Shown: piece by piece, positions 39,051 to 49,795 of the stretch
Layout of the letters: every line of letters starts with the position of its first letter
How positions within the stretch are numbered: the first letter of the stretch is position 1
Source of the DNA: Pseudoduganella aquatica
Lineage (GTDB): Bacteria; Pseudomonadota; Gammaproteobacteria; Burkholderiales; Burkholderiaceae_D
Assembly (NCBI RefSeq): GCF_009857595.1
Contig: NZ_WWCU01000011.1
Coordinates: forward strand, 1-64,000
Direction: 5' to 3'
DNA: 64,000 nt
Translations under genes and position numbers: made by a program
The notes under the pieces: generated by a model
Database searches by the model: none
Told to the model about the DNA's origin: nothing
What the model saw: the letters and a program-made list of their open reading frames with translations, nothing else

Positions 39051-39950
39051 TTACTCAGCTTTGTCTTGTGCGGGCGGCGCCTCGGCCGCCTCGATCGTCG
39101 CAATCCAGCGCTGGCGGGCTTGCTGGGCATTGCCGTACACCGCCTCGAGGGCGGCGCCGTTGCCGGCGGCAAGCTGCGCGCGCAGCGTGGTCAATTGTGC
39201 CAGATAGGCGTCCAGCTCCGTCAGCAGCGCGGCCTGGTTGGCCAGGCTGATGTCGCGCCACATTTCCGGCGACGAGCCCGCGATGCGGGTGAAGTCGCGG
39301 AAGCCGCTGGCGGCGTACTGGAACAGCAGATCGGCGTGCGGCTTGTGGGCGATGTCGTCCACCAGTGCGTAAGCCAGCAAATGGGGCAAATGGCTGACGG
39401 CGGCGAACACCTTGTCGTGTTCTTCCGGCGAGAGGCGATGGATCACAGCGCCGCAGGCACGCCAGGCGGCGGCCACCAGCTCCACGTCCGCTTCGGCGTT
39501 TTCGGCCAGCGGCGTGAGCACTACTTTCTTGCCTTGATACAGATGCGGAATGGCCGCTTCCGGGCCATTCGTTTCGCGCCCCGCGATGGGGTGGCCGGGC
39601 ACGAAGCGTCCCAGCTTGTCGCCCAGCACGGCGCGCGCGGCGGCGGCCACGTCGCCCTTGGTGCTGCCCGCGTCGGTGACCACGGTGCGCGGCCCCAGGT
39701 GCGGCAGCAGCGCGGCCAGGATGTTGGCGGTCTGCGCCACCGGCGCGGCCAGCAGCACCAGGTCCGCGTCCTGGAGCGCCACGGCCAGGTCGCCGCCGAT
39801 TTCGTCGATGATGCCCAGCTCCAGCGCACGTTGCAGCGATGCCGGCGAACGGTCCATGCCGACAATGCTGCGCACGGCGCCGGCCTGTTTCAGCGCCCGC
39901 GCAAACGAACCGCCTATCAAGCCGACGCCGAAGATAACGATCTTATTCAC
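39051..39950 (-). CDS. tyrA: Prephenate dehydrogenase
   Basis: 299 residues. [20 protein letters not shown] is the NAD(P)-binding GxGxxG fold and [18 protein letters not shown] with [20 protein letters not shown] mark the prephenate dehydrogenase family. It makes 4-hydroxyphenylpyruvate for tyrosine. ATG 39950 overlaps hisC by eight bases. Confidence 0.95.
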   Translation of the reverse strand: MNKIVIFGVGLIGGSFARALKQAGAVRSIVGMDRSPASLQRALELGIIDEIGGDLAVALQDADLVLLAAPVAQTANILAALLPHLGPRTVVTDAGSTKGDVAAAARAVLGDKLGRFVPGHPIAGRETNGPEAAIPHLYQGKKVVLTPLAENAEADVELVAAAWRACGAVIHRLSPEEHDKVFAAVSHLPHLLAYALVDDIAHKPHADLLFQYAASGFRDFTRIAGSSPEMWRDISLANQAALLTELDAYLAQLTTLRAQLAAGNGAALEAVYGNAQQARQRWIATIEAAEAPPAQDKAE

Positions 39951-41061
39951 GGTCCGACGCCAGCGCTTTCTGCAAAGCCGAGATCAGGATGGCGTTTTCC
40001 TGCGGCAGGCCGATGGAAATGCGCAGCCACTCGGGCAGGCCGTAGTTGCCCACCGGGCGCACGATCACGCCCTGCTTGAGCAGCGCCAGGTTGACGCGCG
40101 CGCCGGCGGCCAGGTCCTTGCCCACTTTGACCAGCACGAAGTTGCCAAAGGACGGCACGTACTCCAGGCCCATCTGCTGGAACGCTTCCACGAACTGCTG
40201 GTAGCCGGCGGCGTTGTTGCGCGCGCCCTGCTCCAGGAAGTCCTTGTCGTTCAGCGCGGCGATGGCGGCCGCTTGCGCCAGCGAGTTCACGTTGAACGGC
40301 TGGCGAATGCGGTTCATCAGGTCCGTCAGCGCAGGCTGGGCGATGGCGAAGCCCACGCGCAGGCCGGCCAGGCCGTAAGCCTTGGAGAAGGTGCGCGACA
40401 CCAGCAGGTTGGGATACTGCTTGACCCACGCTGCGGACTCGTACTGGTTTTCCGGCGACAGGTATTCGTTGTAGGCCTCGTCCAGCACCACCACCACGTT
40501 GGCCGGAACCTTCTTCAGGAAGGCTTCGATTTCGGCGGCGCCGATGAAGGTGCCGGTGGGGTTGTTCGGGTTGGCGATGAAGACCAGGCGGGTGTCCGCG
40601 TCGATGGCGGCAGCCATGGCGTCCAGGTCATGGCCGTAGTCCTTGGCCGGCACCACGATGGCGCGCGCGCCCAGGCCTTGCGTGGCCAGCGCGTACACCG
40701 CGAAGGAGTACTGCGAATAAACGATGGCCTGGCCCTTTTCCACGAAGGCGTGGGCGGCGATTTCCAGGATGTCGTTGCTGCCGTTGCCCAGGGTGATCCA
40801 GTCGGCCGGCACGTCGTAGCGCTCGGACAGCGCGGCCTTCAGCTCGAAGCCGTTGGCGTCCGGGTAGCGGCCCAGGTCCGCGGCGGCGGCAGCCATCGCG
40901 GTCTTGGCCGATTCCGGCACGCCGTACGGGTTTTCGTTGGAGGCCAGTTTGACGATGGACGCTTCGTCCAGGCCAAACTCGCGCGCCACTTCGGAAATGG
41001 GTTTGCCAGCCTGGTATGGGGCGATGGCGCGGACGTATTCAGGACCGAAATTCTTGGACAT
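39943..41061 (-). CDS. hisC: Histidinol-phosphate (aromatic) aminotransferase
   Basis: 372 residues, fold-type I PLP enzyme. ANPNNPTGTFIGAAEIEAFL, VVLDEAYNEYL and LVSRTFSKAYGLAGLRVGFA (PLP-binding Lys in SKAYG) are typical of HisC. Because it sits between pheA and tyrA, it probably also transaminates phenylpyruvate and hydroxyphenylpyruvate, and may be a second hisC copy (inference). Confidence 0.93.
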   Translation of the reverse strand: MSKNFGPEYVRAIAPYQAGKPISEVAREFGLDEASIVKLASNENPYGVPESAKTAMAAAAADLGRYPDANGFELKAALSERYDVPADWITLGNGSNDILEIAAHAFVEKGQAIVYSQYSFAVYALATQGLGARAIVVPAKDYGHDLDAMAAAIDADTRLVFIANPNNPTGTFIGAAEIEAFLKKVPANVVVVLDEAYNEYLSPENQYESAAWVKQYPNLLVSRTFSKAYGLAGLRVGFAIAQPALTDLMNRIRQPFNVNSLAQAAAIAALNDKDFLEQGARNNAAGYQQFVEAFQQMGLEYVPSFGNFVLVKVGKDLAAGARVNLALLKQGVIVRPVGNYGLPEWLRISIGLPQENAILISALQKALASDRE

Positions 41062-41080
41062 AGGATTCTCAATAATTGAA

Positions 41081-42154
41081 TTAAGTAAGGCTGACCGGGT
41101 AAGAGCCCAGCACCTTGAAGAATGCAGCCTGGTCTTTCAGTTCGGCCAGGGCTTTGCCGACGGCGGCGTCGTTCACATGGCCGTCCACGTCAACGTAGAA
41201 GTAGTACTCCCAGGTGCCGATGCGCGCCGGGCGCGATTCGAAACGGGTCATGGACACGCCATGCTTGGCCAGCGGCGCGAGCAGCTGGTACACGGCGCCG
41301 GCCTTGTTCGGCACGGCCAGCACCAGCGAGGTGTGGTCTTTCCCGGACGGCAGCGTTTGCAGATGGCCGATGACGGCGAAGCGCGTGCGGTTGTGCGGGT
41401 CGTCCTGGATATGGCCTTTGACCACGCCCAGCTTGTACTGCGTGCCCGCCATTTCGCTGGCGATGGCCGCCACGCTGGCGTCGTCGCCGGCCATGCGCGC
41501 CGCTTCCGCGTTGGAGGCCACGGCGCGGCGTTCGATGTTGGGATAGTTCTGGTTCAGCCACACCTGGCACTGCGCCAGCGCCTGCGAATGCGCGCAGATC
41601 ACCTGCACGCCGTCCATATTGCCGGTCTTGGTCATCAGGCTGTGGTGCACCGCGATGGCCACTTCGCCGCTGATCAGCGTGGTCGTGCCCAGCATGAGGT
41701 CCAGCGTGCGGTTGATGGCGCCTTCGGACGAGTTCTCCACCGGCACCACGCCGAAATCGGCGGTGCCGGCCTCGGTGGCGCGGAACACTTCGTCGATGGA
41801 TGCGCAAGGCAGGCCTTCGACGGCGCTGCCGAACTGCTGGTACACAGCCTGTTCGCTGAAGGTGCCGACCGGGCCGAGATAGGCCACGGTGACGCGCTTT
41901 TCCAGCGCGCGGCAAGCGGACATGATTTCGCGGAAGATGGTCTGCACGTCGGTGGCGACCATGGGGCCGGGGTTGCGGTCGGCCACGCCGCGCAGCACCT
42001 GGGCTTCGCGTTCAGGACGGAACACCGGCGCGTTGGTTTCGGCCTTCACGTGGCCGACTTCCTGCGCCACTTTGGCGCGCTGGTTCAGTAAGGCGAGGAT
42101 CTGCGCGTCGATCGCGTCGATCTGCTCGCGCAGGGGTTTCAGTTTATCTGTCAT
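41081..42154 (-). CDS. pheA: Bifunctional chorismate mutase/prephenate dehydratase
   Basis: 357 residues from ATG 42154; an upstream in-frame start is not supported. Residues 1-90 are an AroQ chorismate mutase (LREQIDAIDAQILALLNQRA), followed by prephenate dehydratase (TVAYLGPVGTFSEQAVYQQF, FGVVPVENSSEGAINRTLDL) and a C-terminal ACT domain with the feedback-site ESRP sequence (MTRFESRPARIGTWEYYFYV). It makes phenylpyruvate and is probably inhibited by phenylalanine. Confidence 0.96.
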   Translation of the reverse strand: MTDKLKPLREQIDAIDAQILALLNQRAKVAQEVGHVKAETNAPVFRPEREAQVLRGVADRNPGPMVATDVQTIFREIMSACRALEKRVTVAYLGPVGTFSEQAVYQQFGSAVEGLPCASIDEVFRATEAGTADFGVVPVENSSEGAINRTLDLMLGTTTLISGEVAIAVHHSLMTKTGNMDGVQVICAHSQALAQCQVWLNQNYPNIERRAVASNAEAARMAGDDASVAAIASEMAGTQYKLGVVKGHIQDDPHNRTRFAVIGHLQTLPSGKDHTSLVLAVPNKAGAVYQLLAPLAKHGVSMTRFESRPARIGTWEYYFYVDVDGHVNDAAVGKALAELKDQAAFFKVLGSYPVSLT

Positions 42155-42182
42155 GTTCTGCAGCCAGAGGGTGGGTTTGGCC

Positions 42183-43265
42183 TTAGCGGCCCGCAAATTC
42201 GTTCAGGTAATCGACCAGGGCTTGTACGCCCTCGATAGGCATCGCGTTGTAGATCGATGCACGCATACCGCCGACGGACTTGTGGCCCTTCAGTTGCAGC
42301 AGGCCGCGCGCTTTGGCGCCGGCCAGGAATGCTTCATTCTTGCTTTCGTCGCGCAGGTAGAACGGTACGTTCATGCGCGAGCGGTATTGGGGCAGGACGC
42401 GATTCTGGTAGAAGTCGTCCGCATCCAGCGCGGCGTACAGCAGCGCTGCTTTTTCTTTGTTGCGGCGTTCCATCTCGGCCACGCCGCCTTGTTTTTTCAG
42501 CCACTGGAACACCAGGCCGGCAATGTAGATGCCATAGGTGGGCGGCGTGTTGTACATCGATTCGTTGTCGGCCACGTTCTTGAAGTCGAAGGCGGACGGG
42601 CAGAAAGGCAGCGCCTTGCCCAGCAGGTCCTCGCGCACGATGACCACGGTCACGCCGGCCGGGCCGATGTTCTTCTGCGCGCCGCCGAAGATCAGGCCGT
42701 ACTTGGCCACGTCCACGGGACGGGACAGGATGTGCGAGGACATGTCGGCCACCAGGGTGGTGTCGCCCTGCGCGGTGGGCACGAAGTCGATCTCCACGCC
42801 GTCGATGGTCTCGTTGGTGCACAGGTGCAGATAGGCCGCGCCGGGCGTGAGCTTCCACTCGGACTGCGGCGGCACGAAGGTGTAGCCGTTGTCCTTGGCG
42901 CTGGCGGCAACGTTCACCTTGGCGTAGCGCGCCGCTTCCTTGATGGATTTGCTGGACCAGGAGCCGGTCTGCACGAAGTCGATGGTGCTATCGGCGCCGG
43001 CGACGAGGTTCATCGGGACCACGGCGTTCTGCGACAGCCCGCCGCCCTGCATGAACAGGATCTTGTAGTTGTCCGGCACCGCCAGCAGTTCGCGCAGGTC
43101 GCGCTCGGCGGCGCGGTAGATCGAAATGAACTCCGGGCCGCGATGGCTCATTTCCATGACGGACATTCCACTGCCGTTCCAGTCCAGCATTTCAGCAGCG
43201 GCCTGGGCCAGCACTTCTTTCGGCAAAACGGCTGGGCCGGCGGAGAAATTGTAGATATTCGTCAC
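42183..43265 (-). CDS. serC: Phosphoserine aminotransferase
   Basis: 360 residues. [40 protein letters not shown] and [20 protein letters not shown] (PLP-binding Lys in AQKN) identify SerC, which makes phosphoserine for serine and also serves pyridoxine synthesis. It is followed by pheA after 28 bases, a common serC-pheA operon. Confidence 0.97.
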   Translation of the reverse strand: MTNIYNFSAGPAVLPKEVLAQAAAEMLDWNGSGMSVMEMSHRGPEFISIYRAAERDLRELLAVPDNYKILFMQGGGLSQNAVVPMNLVAGADSTIDFVQTGSWSSKSIKEAARYAKVNVAASAKDNGYTFVPPQSEWKLTPGAAYLHLCTNETIDGVEIDFVPTAQGDTTLVADMSSHILSRPVDVAKYGLIFGGAQKNIGPAGVTVVIVREDLLGKALPFCPSAFDFKNVADNESMYNTPPTYGIYIAGLVFQWLKKQGGVAEMERRNKEKAALLYAALDADDFYQNRVLPQYRSRMNVPFYLRDESKNEAFLAGAKARGLLQLKGHKSVGGMRASIYNAMPIEGVQALVDYLNEFAGR

Positions 43266-43274
43266 GTTCTTTCC

Positions 43275-43820
43275 TTAGTTGACCAGGTTGGCGGTCATTT
43301 CCTCAACGATTTTCCCCATGCGCGGCAAGATGATTTTCTGGCTGGTCTGCATGGATTCCTGCATCACCTTCGGCATCGTGGCCAGCATCTTGGCGCCGAT
43401 CGGGCTGCGGTAGAAGGCCAGCAGTTCGCGCATCTCATCGACCGTGTAGTTGCGGGCGTAGATGGCGGTGGTTTCGCGTTCCAGTTCATCGAACAGCGCC
43501 GGGTCGGCAAAAAACTTCTGCAGGGAGGCCGTCATGGCCGGGATCATTTTTTCCAGCTCGGCCTGGGCTGCGGCCTTCTTGGCCGGGGTCATGCCCCTGG
43601 CACGGGTTTCAATCATGCCGCCGCTCATGGCGCGCAGCATTTGCGGCATCTGCGCCGTCATCTGCTGCATCGACGCCTGCATCAGGCCGCGCGCGTTGAT
43701 CGCCTCCATCAGCTGCTTGGCGGCGGCGGTGGATTCCGCACTGGGGACGGCGTTCTGCGCCATGGCAGGCGCGCAGGAAAGCGCCAGAGCGGCGGCTAGC
43801 AGGGCAACGATTTTTTTCAA
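43275..43820 (-). CDS. DUF2059 periplasmic protein
   Basis: 181 residues with a signal peptide (LLAAALALSCAPAMA/Q). The C-terminal half matches DUF2059: ETTAIYARNYTVDEMRELLA and FYRSPIGAKMLATMPKVMQE. The function of this family is unknown. It sits nine bases upstream of serC, between serC and gyrA. Confidence 0.88.
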   Translation of the reverse strand: MKKIVALLAAALALSCAPAMAQNAVPSAESTAAAKQLMEAINARGLMQASMQQMTAQMPQMLRAMSGGMIETRARGMTPAKKAAAQAELEKMIPAMTASLQKFFADPALFDELERETTAIYARNYTVDEMRELLAFYRSPIGAKMLATMPKVMQESMQTSQKIILPRMGKIVEEMTANLVN

Positions 43821-43895
43821 TTTGTCTCTCTCGAATGTAAAAACGGGGCCAGTGTCATTGTCGCATTAATTGCGCAAACGACCCTGGCCCCGCCG

Positions 43896-43992
43896 TGGCG
43901 GGTTACGGCCTCCGGCCTAACCCGCCCTACGCACCATCACGAACCAAGTCGCGCGATGCAGGCGTAGGGCGGGTTAGCGTAGCGTAACCCGC
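43896..43992. repeat. Dispersed palindromic intergenic repeat, inverted pair (copies 4 and 5)
   Basis: 43896-43929 (GGCGGGTTACGG...CTAACCCGCCCTAC) and 43963-43992 (GTAGGGCGGGTTAG...CGTAACCCGCC) are opposite-facing members of the family, 33 bases apart, just past the gyrA stop. A hairpin formed by the pair could act as a 3' stabiliser or terminator for gyrA. Confidence 0.82.
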
Positions 43993-44010
43993 CTGTGCGC
44001 GCCGCAAAGC

Positions 44011-46671
44011 TTACTCGGGCGCCGCCTCCGGTTCGTCCGGCGCGGCCGGCGCTTCCGCCACATTGCCGCCGGATGGTTCCAGCTCCACCTCGTCGATGTC
44101 CGTTTCCACGATGCGCTGCAGGCCGGACAGCTTGGTGCCGTCTTCCACCGCGATCAGGGTCACGCCTTGCGTGGCGCGGCCCATTTCGCGGATCTCCGCC
44201 ACGCGGGTGCGGATCAGCACACCGCCGGTGGTGATCAGCATGATCTCGTCGGTCGGCTCAACCAGCGTCGCGGCGACCACCTTGCCGTTGCGCTCCGAGG
44301 TCTGGATGGCGATCATGCCCTTGGTGCCGCGGCCGTGGCGGGTGTACTCGGTGATCGGAGTACGCTTGCCGTAGCCGTTCTCGGTGGCCGTCAGCACGGA
44401 CTGCTGCTCGTTCTCGGCCACCAGCAGGGCGATCACGTTCTGGCCTTCTTCCAGGTTCATGCCGCGCACGCCGCGCGCCGTGCGGCCCATGGGACGCACG
44501 TCGTTCTCGTCGAAGCGCACCGCCTTGCCGGCGTCGGAGAACAGCATCACGTCGTGCTGGCCGTCGGTCAGCGCGGCGCCGATCAGGAAGTCGCCCTCGT
44601 CCAGGTCCACGGCGATAATGCCGGCCTTGCGCGGGTTGCTGAAGTCCTTCAGCGGGGTTTTCTTCACGGTGCCCAGGCTGGTGGACATGAAGACGTAATG
44701 GTCCTCCGGGAAGGTGCGGTTTTCGCCCGACAGCGGCAGCACCACGGTGATCTTCTCGTCGTCCTGCAGCGGGAACATGTTCACAATCGGCTTGCCGCGC
44801 GAGGCGCGCGAGCCCTGCGGCACTTCCCATACCTTGAGCCAGTACATGCGGCCACGGTTGGAGAAGCACAGGATGTAGTCGTGCGTGTTGGCGATGAACA
44901 GCTGGTCGATCCAGTCCTCGTCCTTGGTCGCCATGGCCTGCTTGCCGCGTCCGCCGCGCTTCTGCGCGCGGTACTCGGAAATCGGCTGCGACTTCATATA
45001 GCCCAGGTGCGACAAGGTCACGACCATGTCCTGCGGCGTGATCAGGTCTTCCGTGCCCAGGTCGGTGGCGTTGTGCTCGATGGTGGAGCGGCGCGCGTCA
45101 TTGCTGCCGTATTCCAGCTGGGCGGCGGTCATTTCGTCGGTGATGATGGTGGTCACGCGGGCCGGCTTGGACAGGATGTCCAGCAGGTCGGCGATCAGCG
45201 CCATCACGTCCTTGTATTCGTTGACGATCTTGTCCTGTTCCAGGCCGGTCAGGCGCTGCAGGCGCATCTGCAAGATTTCCTGCGCCTGGTCGTCGGACAG
45301 CTTGTACAGGCCGTCCGGCTGCAGGCCGTAGTGCTTGGGCAGGTGCTCGGGACGGAAGGCTTCCATGCCCGCCTGGCCTTCGTCGCCGGTGCGGGCCAGC
45401 ATTTCGCGCACGATGGACGAATCCCAGCCGCGCTCCATCAGCGCGGTCTTCGCGACCGGCGGCGTCGGCGCGGCCTTGATGATGGCGATGAAGTCGTCGA
45501 TATTGGCCAGCGCAACGGCCAGGCCTTCCAGCACGTGGCCGCGTTCGCGCGCCTTGCGCAGTTCGAACACGGTGCGGCGCGTGACCACTTCGCGGCGGTG
45601 CGACAGGAAGCACGCCAGCATTTCTTTCAGGTTCAGCAGCTTGGGCTGGCCGTCGACCAGGGCCACCATATTCATGCCGAAGGTGTCTTGCAGCTGGGTC
45701 TGCTTGTACAGATTGTTCAGCACCACTTCCGGCACTTCGCCGCGCTTCAGCTCGATGACCACGCGCATGCCCGACTTGTCGGACTCGTCGCGGATGTCGG
45801 AAATGCCTTCCAGCTTCTTGTCGCGCACGTTTTCGGCGATGCGTTCCAGCAGGGACTTCTTGTTGACCTGGTAAGGCAGCTCGTCAACGATGATGGCGGT
45901 GCGGCCGCCGTCCTTGCCGTATTCCTCGTAGTGGGTCTTGGCGCGCATCACCACGCGGCCACGGCCGGTGCGGTAGCCGTCGCGCACGCCGGACACGCCG
46001 TAGATGATGCCGGCGGTCGGGAAGTCCGGCGCAGGAATCAGCTCGATCAGCTCGTCGATGGTGCAGTCCGGGTTGCGCAGCACGTGCAGCGCGCCGTTGA
46101 TCACCTCGGTCAGGTTGTGCGGCGGGATGTTGGTCGCCATACCCACCGCGATACCGGACGAACCGTTGATCAGCAGGTTGGGAATGCGGGTCGGCAGGAC
46201 GGTCGGCTCTTTTTCCTTGCCGTCGTAGTTGGGCGCGAAATCGACCGTGTCCTTGTCGATGTCGGCCAGCATTTCGCCGGCGATCTTGTCCAGGCGGCAC
46301 TCGGTGTAACGCATTGCCGCGGCGTTGTCGCCGTCGACCGAGCCGAAGTTGCCCTGGCCGTCCACCAGCATGTAGCGCAGCGAGAAGTCCTGCGCCATGC
46401 GCACCAGCGTGTCGTAAATCGAGGCGTCGCCGTGCGGGTGGTATTTACCCATGACTTCACCGACCACGCGCGCGCACTTGACGTAAGGGCGGTTCCAGAC
46501 ATTGTTCAGTTCGTGCATCCCGAACAGGACCCGGCGGTGTACCGGCTTCAGGCCGTCGCGCGCATCCGGCAAGGCTCGGCCCACGATCACGCTCATGGCG
46601 TAGTCGAGGTAGCTCTTGCGCATCTCTTCTTCGAGGGAAATAGGGATTGTTTCTTTTGCGAATTGATCCAT
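44011..46671 (-). CDS. gyrA: DNA gyrase subunit A
   Basis: 886 residues. The breakage-reunion domain carries [14 protein letters not shown] with catalytic Y122, and the quinolone region [20 protein letters not shown] has the same numbering as E. coli (G81, D82, A83, S84, D87). The C-terminal domain has beta-pinwheel blades, including the GyrA box [10 protein letters not shown], and an acidic tail. Ala at position 83, rather than Ser or Thr, is notable. Gyrase introduces negative supercoils with GyrB. Confidence 0.97.
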   Translation of the reverse strand: MDQFAKETIPISLEEEMRKSYLDYAMSVIVGRALPDARDGLKPVHRRVLFGMHELNNVWNRPYVKCARVVGEVMGKYHPHGDASIYDTLVRMAQDFSLRYMLVDGQGNFGSVDGDNAAAMRYTECRLDKIAGEMLADIDKDTVDFAPNYDGKEKEPTVLPTRIPNLLINGSSGIAVGMATNIPPHNLTEVINGALHVLRNPDCTIDELIELIPAPDFPTAGIIYGVSGVRDGYRTGRGRVVMRAKTHYEEYGKDGGRTAIIVDELPYQVNKKSLLERIAENVRDKKLEGISDIRDESDKSGMRVVIELKRGEVPEVVLNNLYKQTQLQDTFGMNMVALVDGQPKLLNLKEMLACFLSHRREVVTRRTVFELRKARERGHVLEGLAVALANIDDFIAIIKAAPTPPVAKTALMERGWDSSIVREMLARTGDEGQAGMEAFRPEHLPKHYGLQPDGLYKLSDDQAQEILQMRLQRLTGLEQDKIVNEYKDVMALIADLLDILSKPARVTTIITDEMTAAQLEYGSNDARRSTIEHNATDLGTEDLITPQDMVVTLSHLGYMKSQPISEYRAQKRGGRGKQAMATKDEDWIDQLFIANTHDYILCFSNRGRMYWLKVWEVPQGSRASRGKPIVNMFPLQDDEKITVVLPLSGENRTFPEDHYVFMSTSLGTVKKTPLKDFSNPRKAGIIAVDLDEGDFLIGAALTDGQHDVMLFSDAGKAVRFDENDVRPMGRTARGVRGMNLEEGQNVIALLVAENEQQSVLTATENGYGKRTPITEYTRHGRGTKGMIAIQTSERNGKVVAATLVEPTDEIMLITTGGVLIRTRVAEIREMGRATQGVTLIAVEDGTKLSGLQRIVETDIDEVELEPSGGNVAEAPAAPDEPEAAPE

Positions 46672-47091
46672 GTGTGGGTCGTCTGTTCTTAACTGAGGTT
46701 GACTTATCTGTTACGCACGCTGCCGTACACCCGTTGTCCGCAGACAAGCGCACGATTTTAGCATGCGCGTCATGGCTACTGCGCAATTCCGGCGCCGGGG
46801 CCTGCCGCGACCGCCGCGAGACCGGGACCGGCGATGTCACGGAGCTGAAACAATGAAACGTTATTATTTCGCCCAGCGTTGCGCAAAAACAACATTTTGG
46901 TCAATTGCGGCCCGGATTCAATTTGCGCCATTAGTATTCCATTTCCATCCCTATGGCAAAATGGACTAGAAGTTAATTGCCTGTTTCGCAATCGGGAACC
47001 CGCGCGACAGAGGGGCATATGGTAGGATGCGCCCCATGCACCAACGTCGCGCAGTTTTTCTGCGGATATCACCCCGAAAGGAAGAAAAAAT
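46672..47091. promoter_or_regulatory. Intergenic region between divergent gyrA and ompA genes
   Basis: No plausible gene. The 420 bases separate two outward-facing, highly expressed genes and must hold both promoters. The gyrA-proximal part is GC-rich, while 46855-46985 is AT-richer with several TTG(A/C) and TAT-like boxes, but no pair stands out well enough to name. A ribosome site (AAAGGAAG) precedes the ompA start. Confidence 0.6.
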
Positions 47092-47811
47092 ATGAATAAA
47101 ATTATTGCATCGATTTTTGCTGCGTCGGCAGTGATCGCTGGATCCGCCGTGGCCCAGCAGCCAACCACCCCGCCTTTCGCCCCCGTAACCCAGGACATCA
47201 AGGCCGCCACTCCGAAGAGCGCTTATGTACAGGATGCACGCGGCATTATCGCCCGCGACCCGTTCGGCCTGTGCTGGCGCACCGGCTACTGGACCCCGGC
47301 TGACGCCGTGCCAGGTTGCGATCTGCCAATCTGCGTTGAGCCAGAGAAACTGGAGAACGGCAAATGCGTAGCACCGCCGCCGCCACCAGCACCGGCCCCC
47401 GCCCCGGCTCCTGCACCAGCCCCTGCGCCAGCACCGGCTCCGGCGCCGACCTCGGAAAAAGTCAGCTTCGCAGCGGACGCCTTCTTCGACTTCGACAAAG
47501 CCGTGCTGAAGCCTGAAGGCAAAGCCAAGCTGGACGACCTGAGCTCGAAACTGGGCGCGATCAACCTGGAAGTCATCATCGCCGTAGGCCACACCGACTC
47601 CGTCGGCAGCGATGAATACAACCAGAAGCTGTCGGTACGCCGTTCGGAAGCCGTGAAAGCCTATCTGATCTCCAAAGGCGTTGAAGCGAACCGCGTCTAC
47701 ACCGAAGGCAAAGGCGAGAAGCAGCCAGTGGACGACAACAAGACCGCCGCCGGCCGCGCTAAAAACCGCCGCGTGGAAATCGAAGTTGTGGGTACCCGCA
47801 GCACCAAGTAA
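47092..47811 (+). CDS. ompA: OmpA-family outer-membrane protein
   Basis: 239 residues. Signal peptide ending AVA/QQ, then a short N-terminal region with Cys residues (GLCWRTGYW, GCDLPICVEPEKLENGKCVA), a Pro-Ala linker (about residues 101-120), and an OmpA C-terminal peptidoglycan-binding domain (DAFFDFDKAVLKPEG, VIIAVGHTDSVGSDEYNQKL, GRAKNRRVEIEV). The N-terminus is too short for an eight-strand barrel, so this is probably a small periplasmic or lipid-independent anchor between outer membrane and wall, as in many Burkholderiales. A strong terminator follows. Confidence 0.92.
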   Translation: MNKIIASIFAASAVIAGSAVAQQPTTPPFAPVTQDIKAATPKSAYVQDARGIIARDPFGLCWRTGYWTPADAVPGCDLPICVEPEKLENGKCVAPPPPPAPAPAPAPAPAPAPAPAPAPTSEKVSFAADAFFDFDKAVLKPEGKAKLDDLSSKLGAINLEVIIAVGHTDSVGSDEYNQKLSVRRSEAVKAYLISKGVEANRVYTEGKGEKQPVDDNKTAAGRAKNRRVEIEVVGTRSTK

Positions 47812-47856
47812 TACGCAGCACGCGCATGCATTAAACGCGCGCGAATAGCACCATTC

Positions 47857-47890
47857 AAGCCGCCCGGTTCATGCCGGGCGGCTTTTTTTT
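47857..47890 (+). terminator. Rho-independent terminator after ompA
   Basis: GCCGCCCGG (47859-47867) pairs with CCGGGCGGC (47874-47882) around a six-base loop, followed by eight Ts. Confidence 0.95.
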
Positions 47891-48013
47891 GCCATGCAAA
47901 ATGCGGCGTTGTAAATTTGTACTCACCCCAATTTGTTGTTGACTCGACATCGGCGTTGCAGGACGATTCTTTCCTGTTGGACAATCGCTGAAGTGAGAGA
48001 ACAGGGGTTAAGC

Positions 48014-49705
48014 ATGATTAACCGCGCTTGGCTTTTCGGCGGCATTGCTGCCGCACAGTGTCTCAACTGCCTGGCCCAAACGGTGCCGGACGCAGGCCGG
48101 CTGGACGACCGCAACCGCCCGCCGCCCCCCTCCCCCCCGCCCTCCGCACCGCGCGTGGTGCTCAATCCCGCCGCGCAGCCGGGCCAGCCCGCGCTCACCG
48201 AAGGCAGCCTGATGGTGAAAGGTTTCCGCTTCAGCGGCGACCTGGACGGCATTGCGCCGGCCACGCTGGCCAGCCTGACCGCCGGCGACGGCGGCCGCGT
48301 GATGGCGCTGAGTGAACTGCACACCGTGGCCGACAAGGTCGAGCGCCATCTGCAGTCCGACCTGGGCCTGGTGGTGGCCAAGGCCTGGGTGCCGCTGCAG
48401 GACGTGCAGGACGGCATGGTGGAAATTCGCATCCTGCAGGGCACGGTGGAGGAGCTCAAGCTGTCGGCCGCGCCCGGCCAGCTGTCCGTGCCGTCGGGCG
48501 CGCTGGCGCCGGCCCGCATGCTGCTGCCGCCCGGCTCGGCCATCAGCCGCGCCAGGCTGGAGGAAGCGGTGTACCGCATGTCCGACTACGTGGGCACGCC
48601 GGTGCGCGCGTTGCTGCTGCCGGCCGCCGCCCTGGGCCGCTACGACATCCAGTTTGAACTGGAAGCGGCCGGGCGCGTGAGCGGCAGCGTGAGCGTGGAC
48701 AACACCGGCAACCGCTACACCAGCCAGTGGCACGACACGGTGAACCTGAAAGTGGCCAACCTGACCGGCCACGCCGACCAGCTGCAGCTGACCGGCCAGC
48801 TGCTGACCGACAAGCAGCGCAGCCTGCGCGCCCACTACCAGCATCCGCTGCCGGGCGACTACCGCATCGGCCTGAGCGGGCAAGTGTCGCGCTACGAACT
48901 GGGCGGCGCCTTCGAGCCGCTGGACGCGCACGGCCGCACCACCCTGTTCGGCGTGGACCTGCAGCGCGCGCTGGCGCGTTCGCGCGCCTACAACCTGTAC
49001 GCCAGCGCCGAGGTGCTGCGCCGCAAGCTGACCAATCACCAGCTGGGCGCGCTCACCAGCGAGCACACGGTCAACGAACTGAACCTGGGCCTGCGCACCG
49101 ACTGGACCAGCGGCACGGCCTTCAACTACGGCTGGGTGACGCTGACCGGCGGCAACGTCAAGCTGGACGGCGCGGCGCTGGACGCCGTCAGCGACCATCT
49201 CGGCCCCGACCTGCGCGGCGGCTTCGGCAAGCTGGCCTTCGGCTACACGCGCAGCCAGCCGGTGGCCAAGGACGGCAGCTTCGTGGCCAATCTGTCCGGC
49301 CAGCTGGCCAGCAAAAACCTGGACTCGTCGGAAACTTTCCTGCTGGGCGGCATGGGCGCCGTGCGCGCCTACCCCAGCGGCGAAACAGCGGGCGACCAGA
49401 GCCTGGTGGCGCAGCTGGAGTACCACCAGCAGTTCGGCCAGGCGCTGCGCGGCTTTGCCTTCTACGACATGGGCTGGATCAAGGTGCGCAAGCACCCGTG
49501 GCCAAGCTTTGTGGGCGACAACAGCTTTACGCTGAAAGGCGCGGGCCTGGGCGTGGCCTGGCAGCCGGCCAGCCGGGTCGAGCTGTCGCTGATCGCGGCG
49601 CGCAAGCTGGGCCACAACCCGGTGGCCGACCCGCTGACCGGCAACGACAGCGATGGCCGCTCGTCGCGCTTCCGAGTGTGGGCGTTCGCGATTTTCCGGT
49701 TCTAG
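48014..49705 (+). CDS. Two-partner secretion outer-membrane transporter (TpsB, ShlB/FhaC type)
   Basis: 563 residues from ATG 48014 (AGGGG upstream). A signal peptide precedes a Pro-rich stretch (DRNRPPPPSPPPSAPR), a ShlB-type POTRA domain (MVKGFRFSGDLDGIAPATLA, VVAKAWVPLQDVQDGMVEIR) and a C-terminal barrel with the conserved VRAYPSGE segment, equivalent to the VRG(Y/F) lid motif, and a final aromatic F. It should export the large exoprotein encoded next on the same strand. Confidence 0.92.
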   Translation: MINRAWLFGGIAAAQCLNCLAQTVPDAGRLDDRNRPPPPSPPPSAPRVVLNPAAQPGQPALTEGSLMVKGFRFSGDLDGIAPATLASLTAGDGGRVMALSELHTVADKVERHLQSDLGLVVAKAWVPLQDVQDGMVEIRILQGTVEELKLSAAPGQLSVPSGALAPARMLLPPGSAISRARLEEAVYRMSDYVGTPVRALLLPAAALGRYDIQFELEAAGRVSGSVSVDNTGNRYTSQWHDTVNLKVANLTGHADQLQLTGQLLTDKQRSLRAHYQHPLPGDYRIGLSGQVSRYELGGAFEPLDAHGRTTLFGVDLQRALARSRAYNLYASAEVLRRKLTNHQLGALTSEHTVNELNLGLRTDWTSGTAFNYGWVTLTGGNVKLDGAALDAVSDHLGPDLRGGFGKLAFGYTRSQPVAKDGSFVANLSGQLASKNLDSSETFLLGGMGAVRAYPSGETAGDQSLVAQLEYHQQFGQALRGFAFYDMGWIKVRKHPWPSFVGDNSFTLKGAGLGVAWQPASRVELSLIAARKLGHNPVADPLTGNDSDGRSSRFRVWAFAIFRF

Positions 49706-49706
49706 C

Positions 49707-49740
49707 GGCGGCTTACGCGCTCCGCGCTAAGCCGCCCTAC
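49707..49740 (+). repeat. Dispersed palindromic intergenic repeat, copy 6
   Basis: GGCGGCTTACGC...CTAAGCCGCCCTAC, a member of the family with two compensating changes (GGTT to GCTT on one arm, AACC to AAGC on the other) that keep the palindrome paired. It lies between tpsB and tpsA. Confidence 0.75.
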
Positions 49741-49795
49741 GAGGATACACGCCGTCGCTGGGTCATTCTTAACTTGCCGTTGTGGGGTGCTGATC

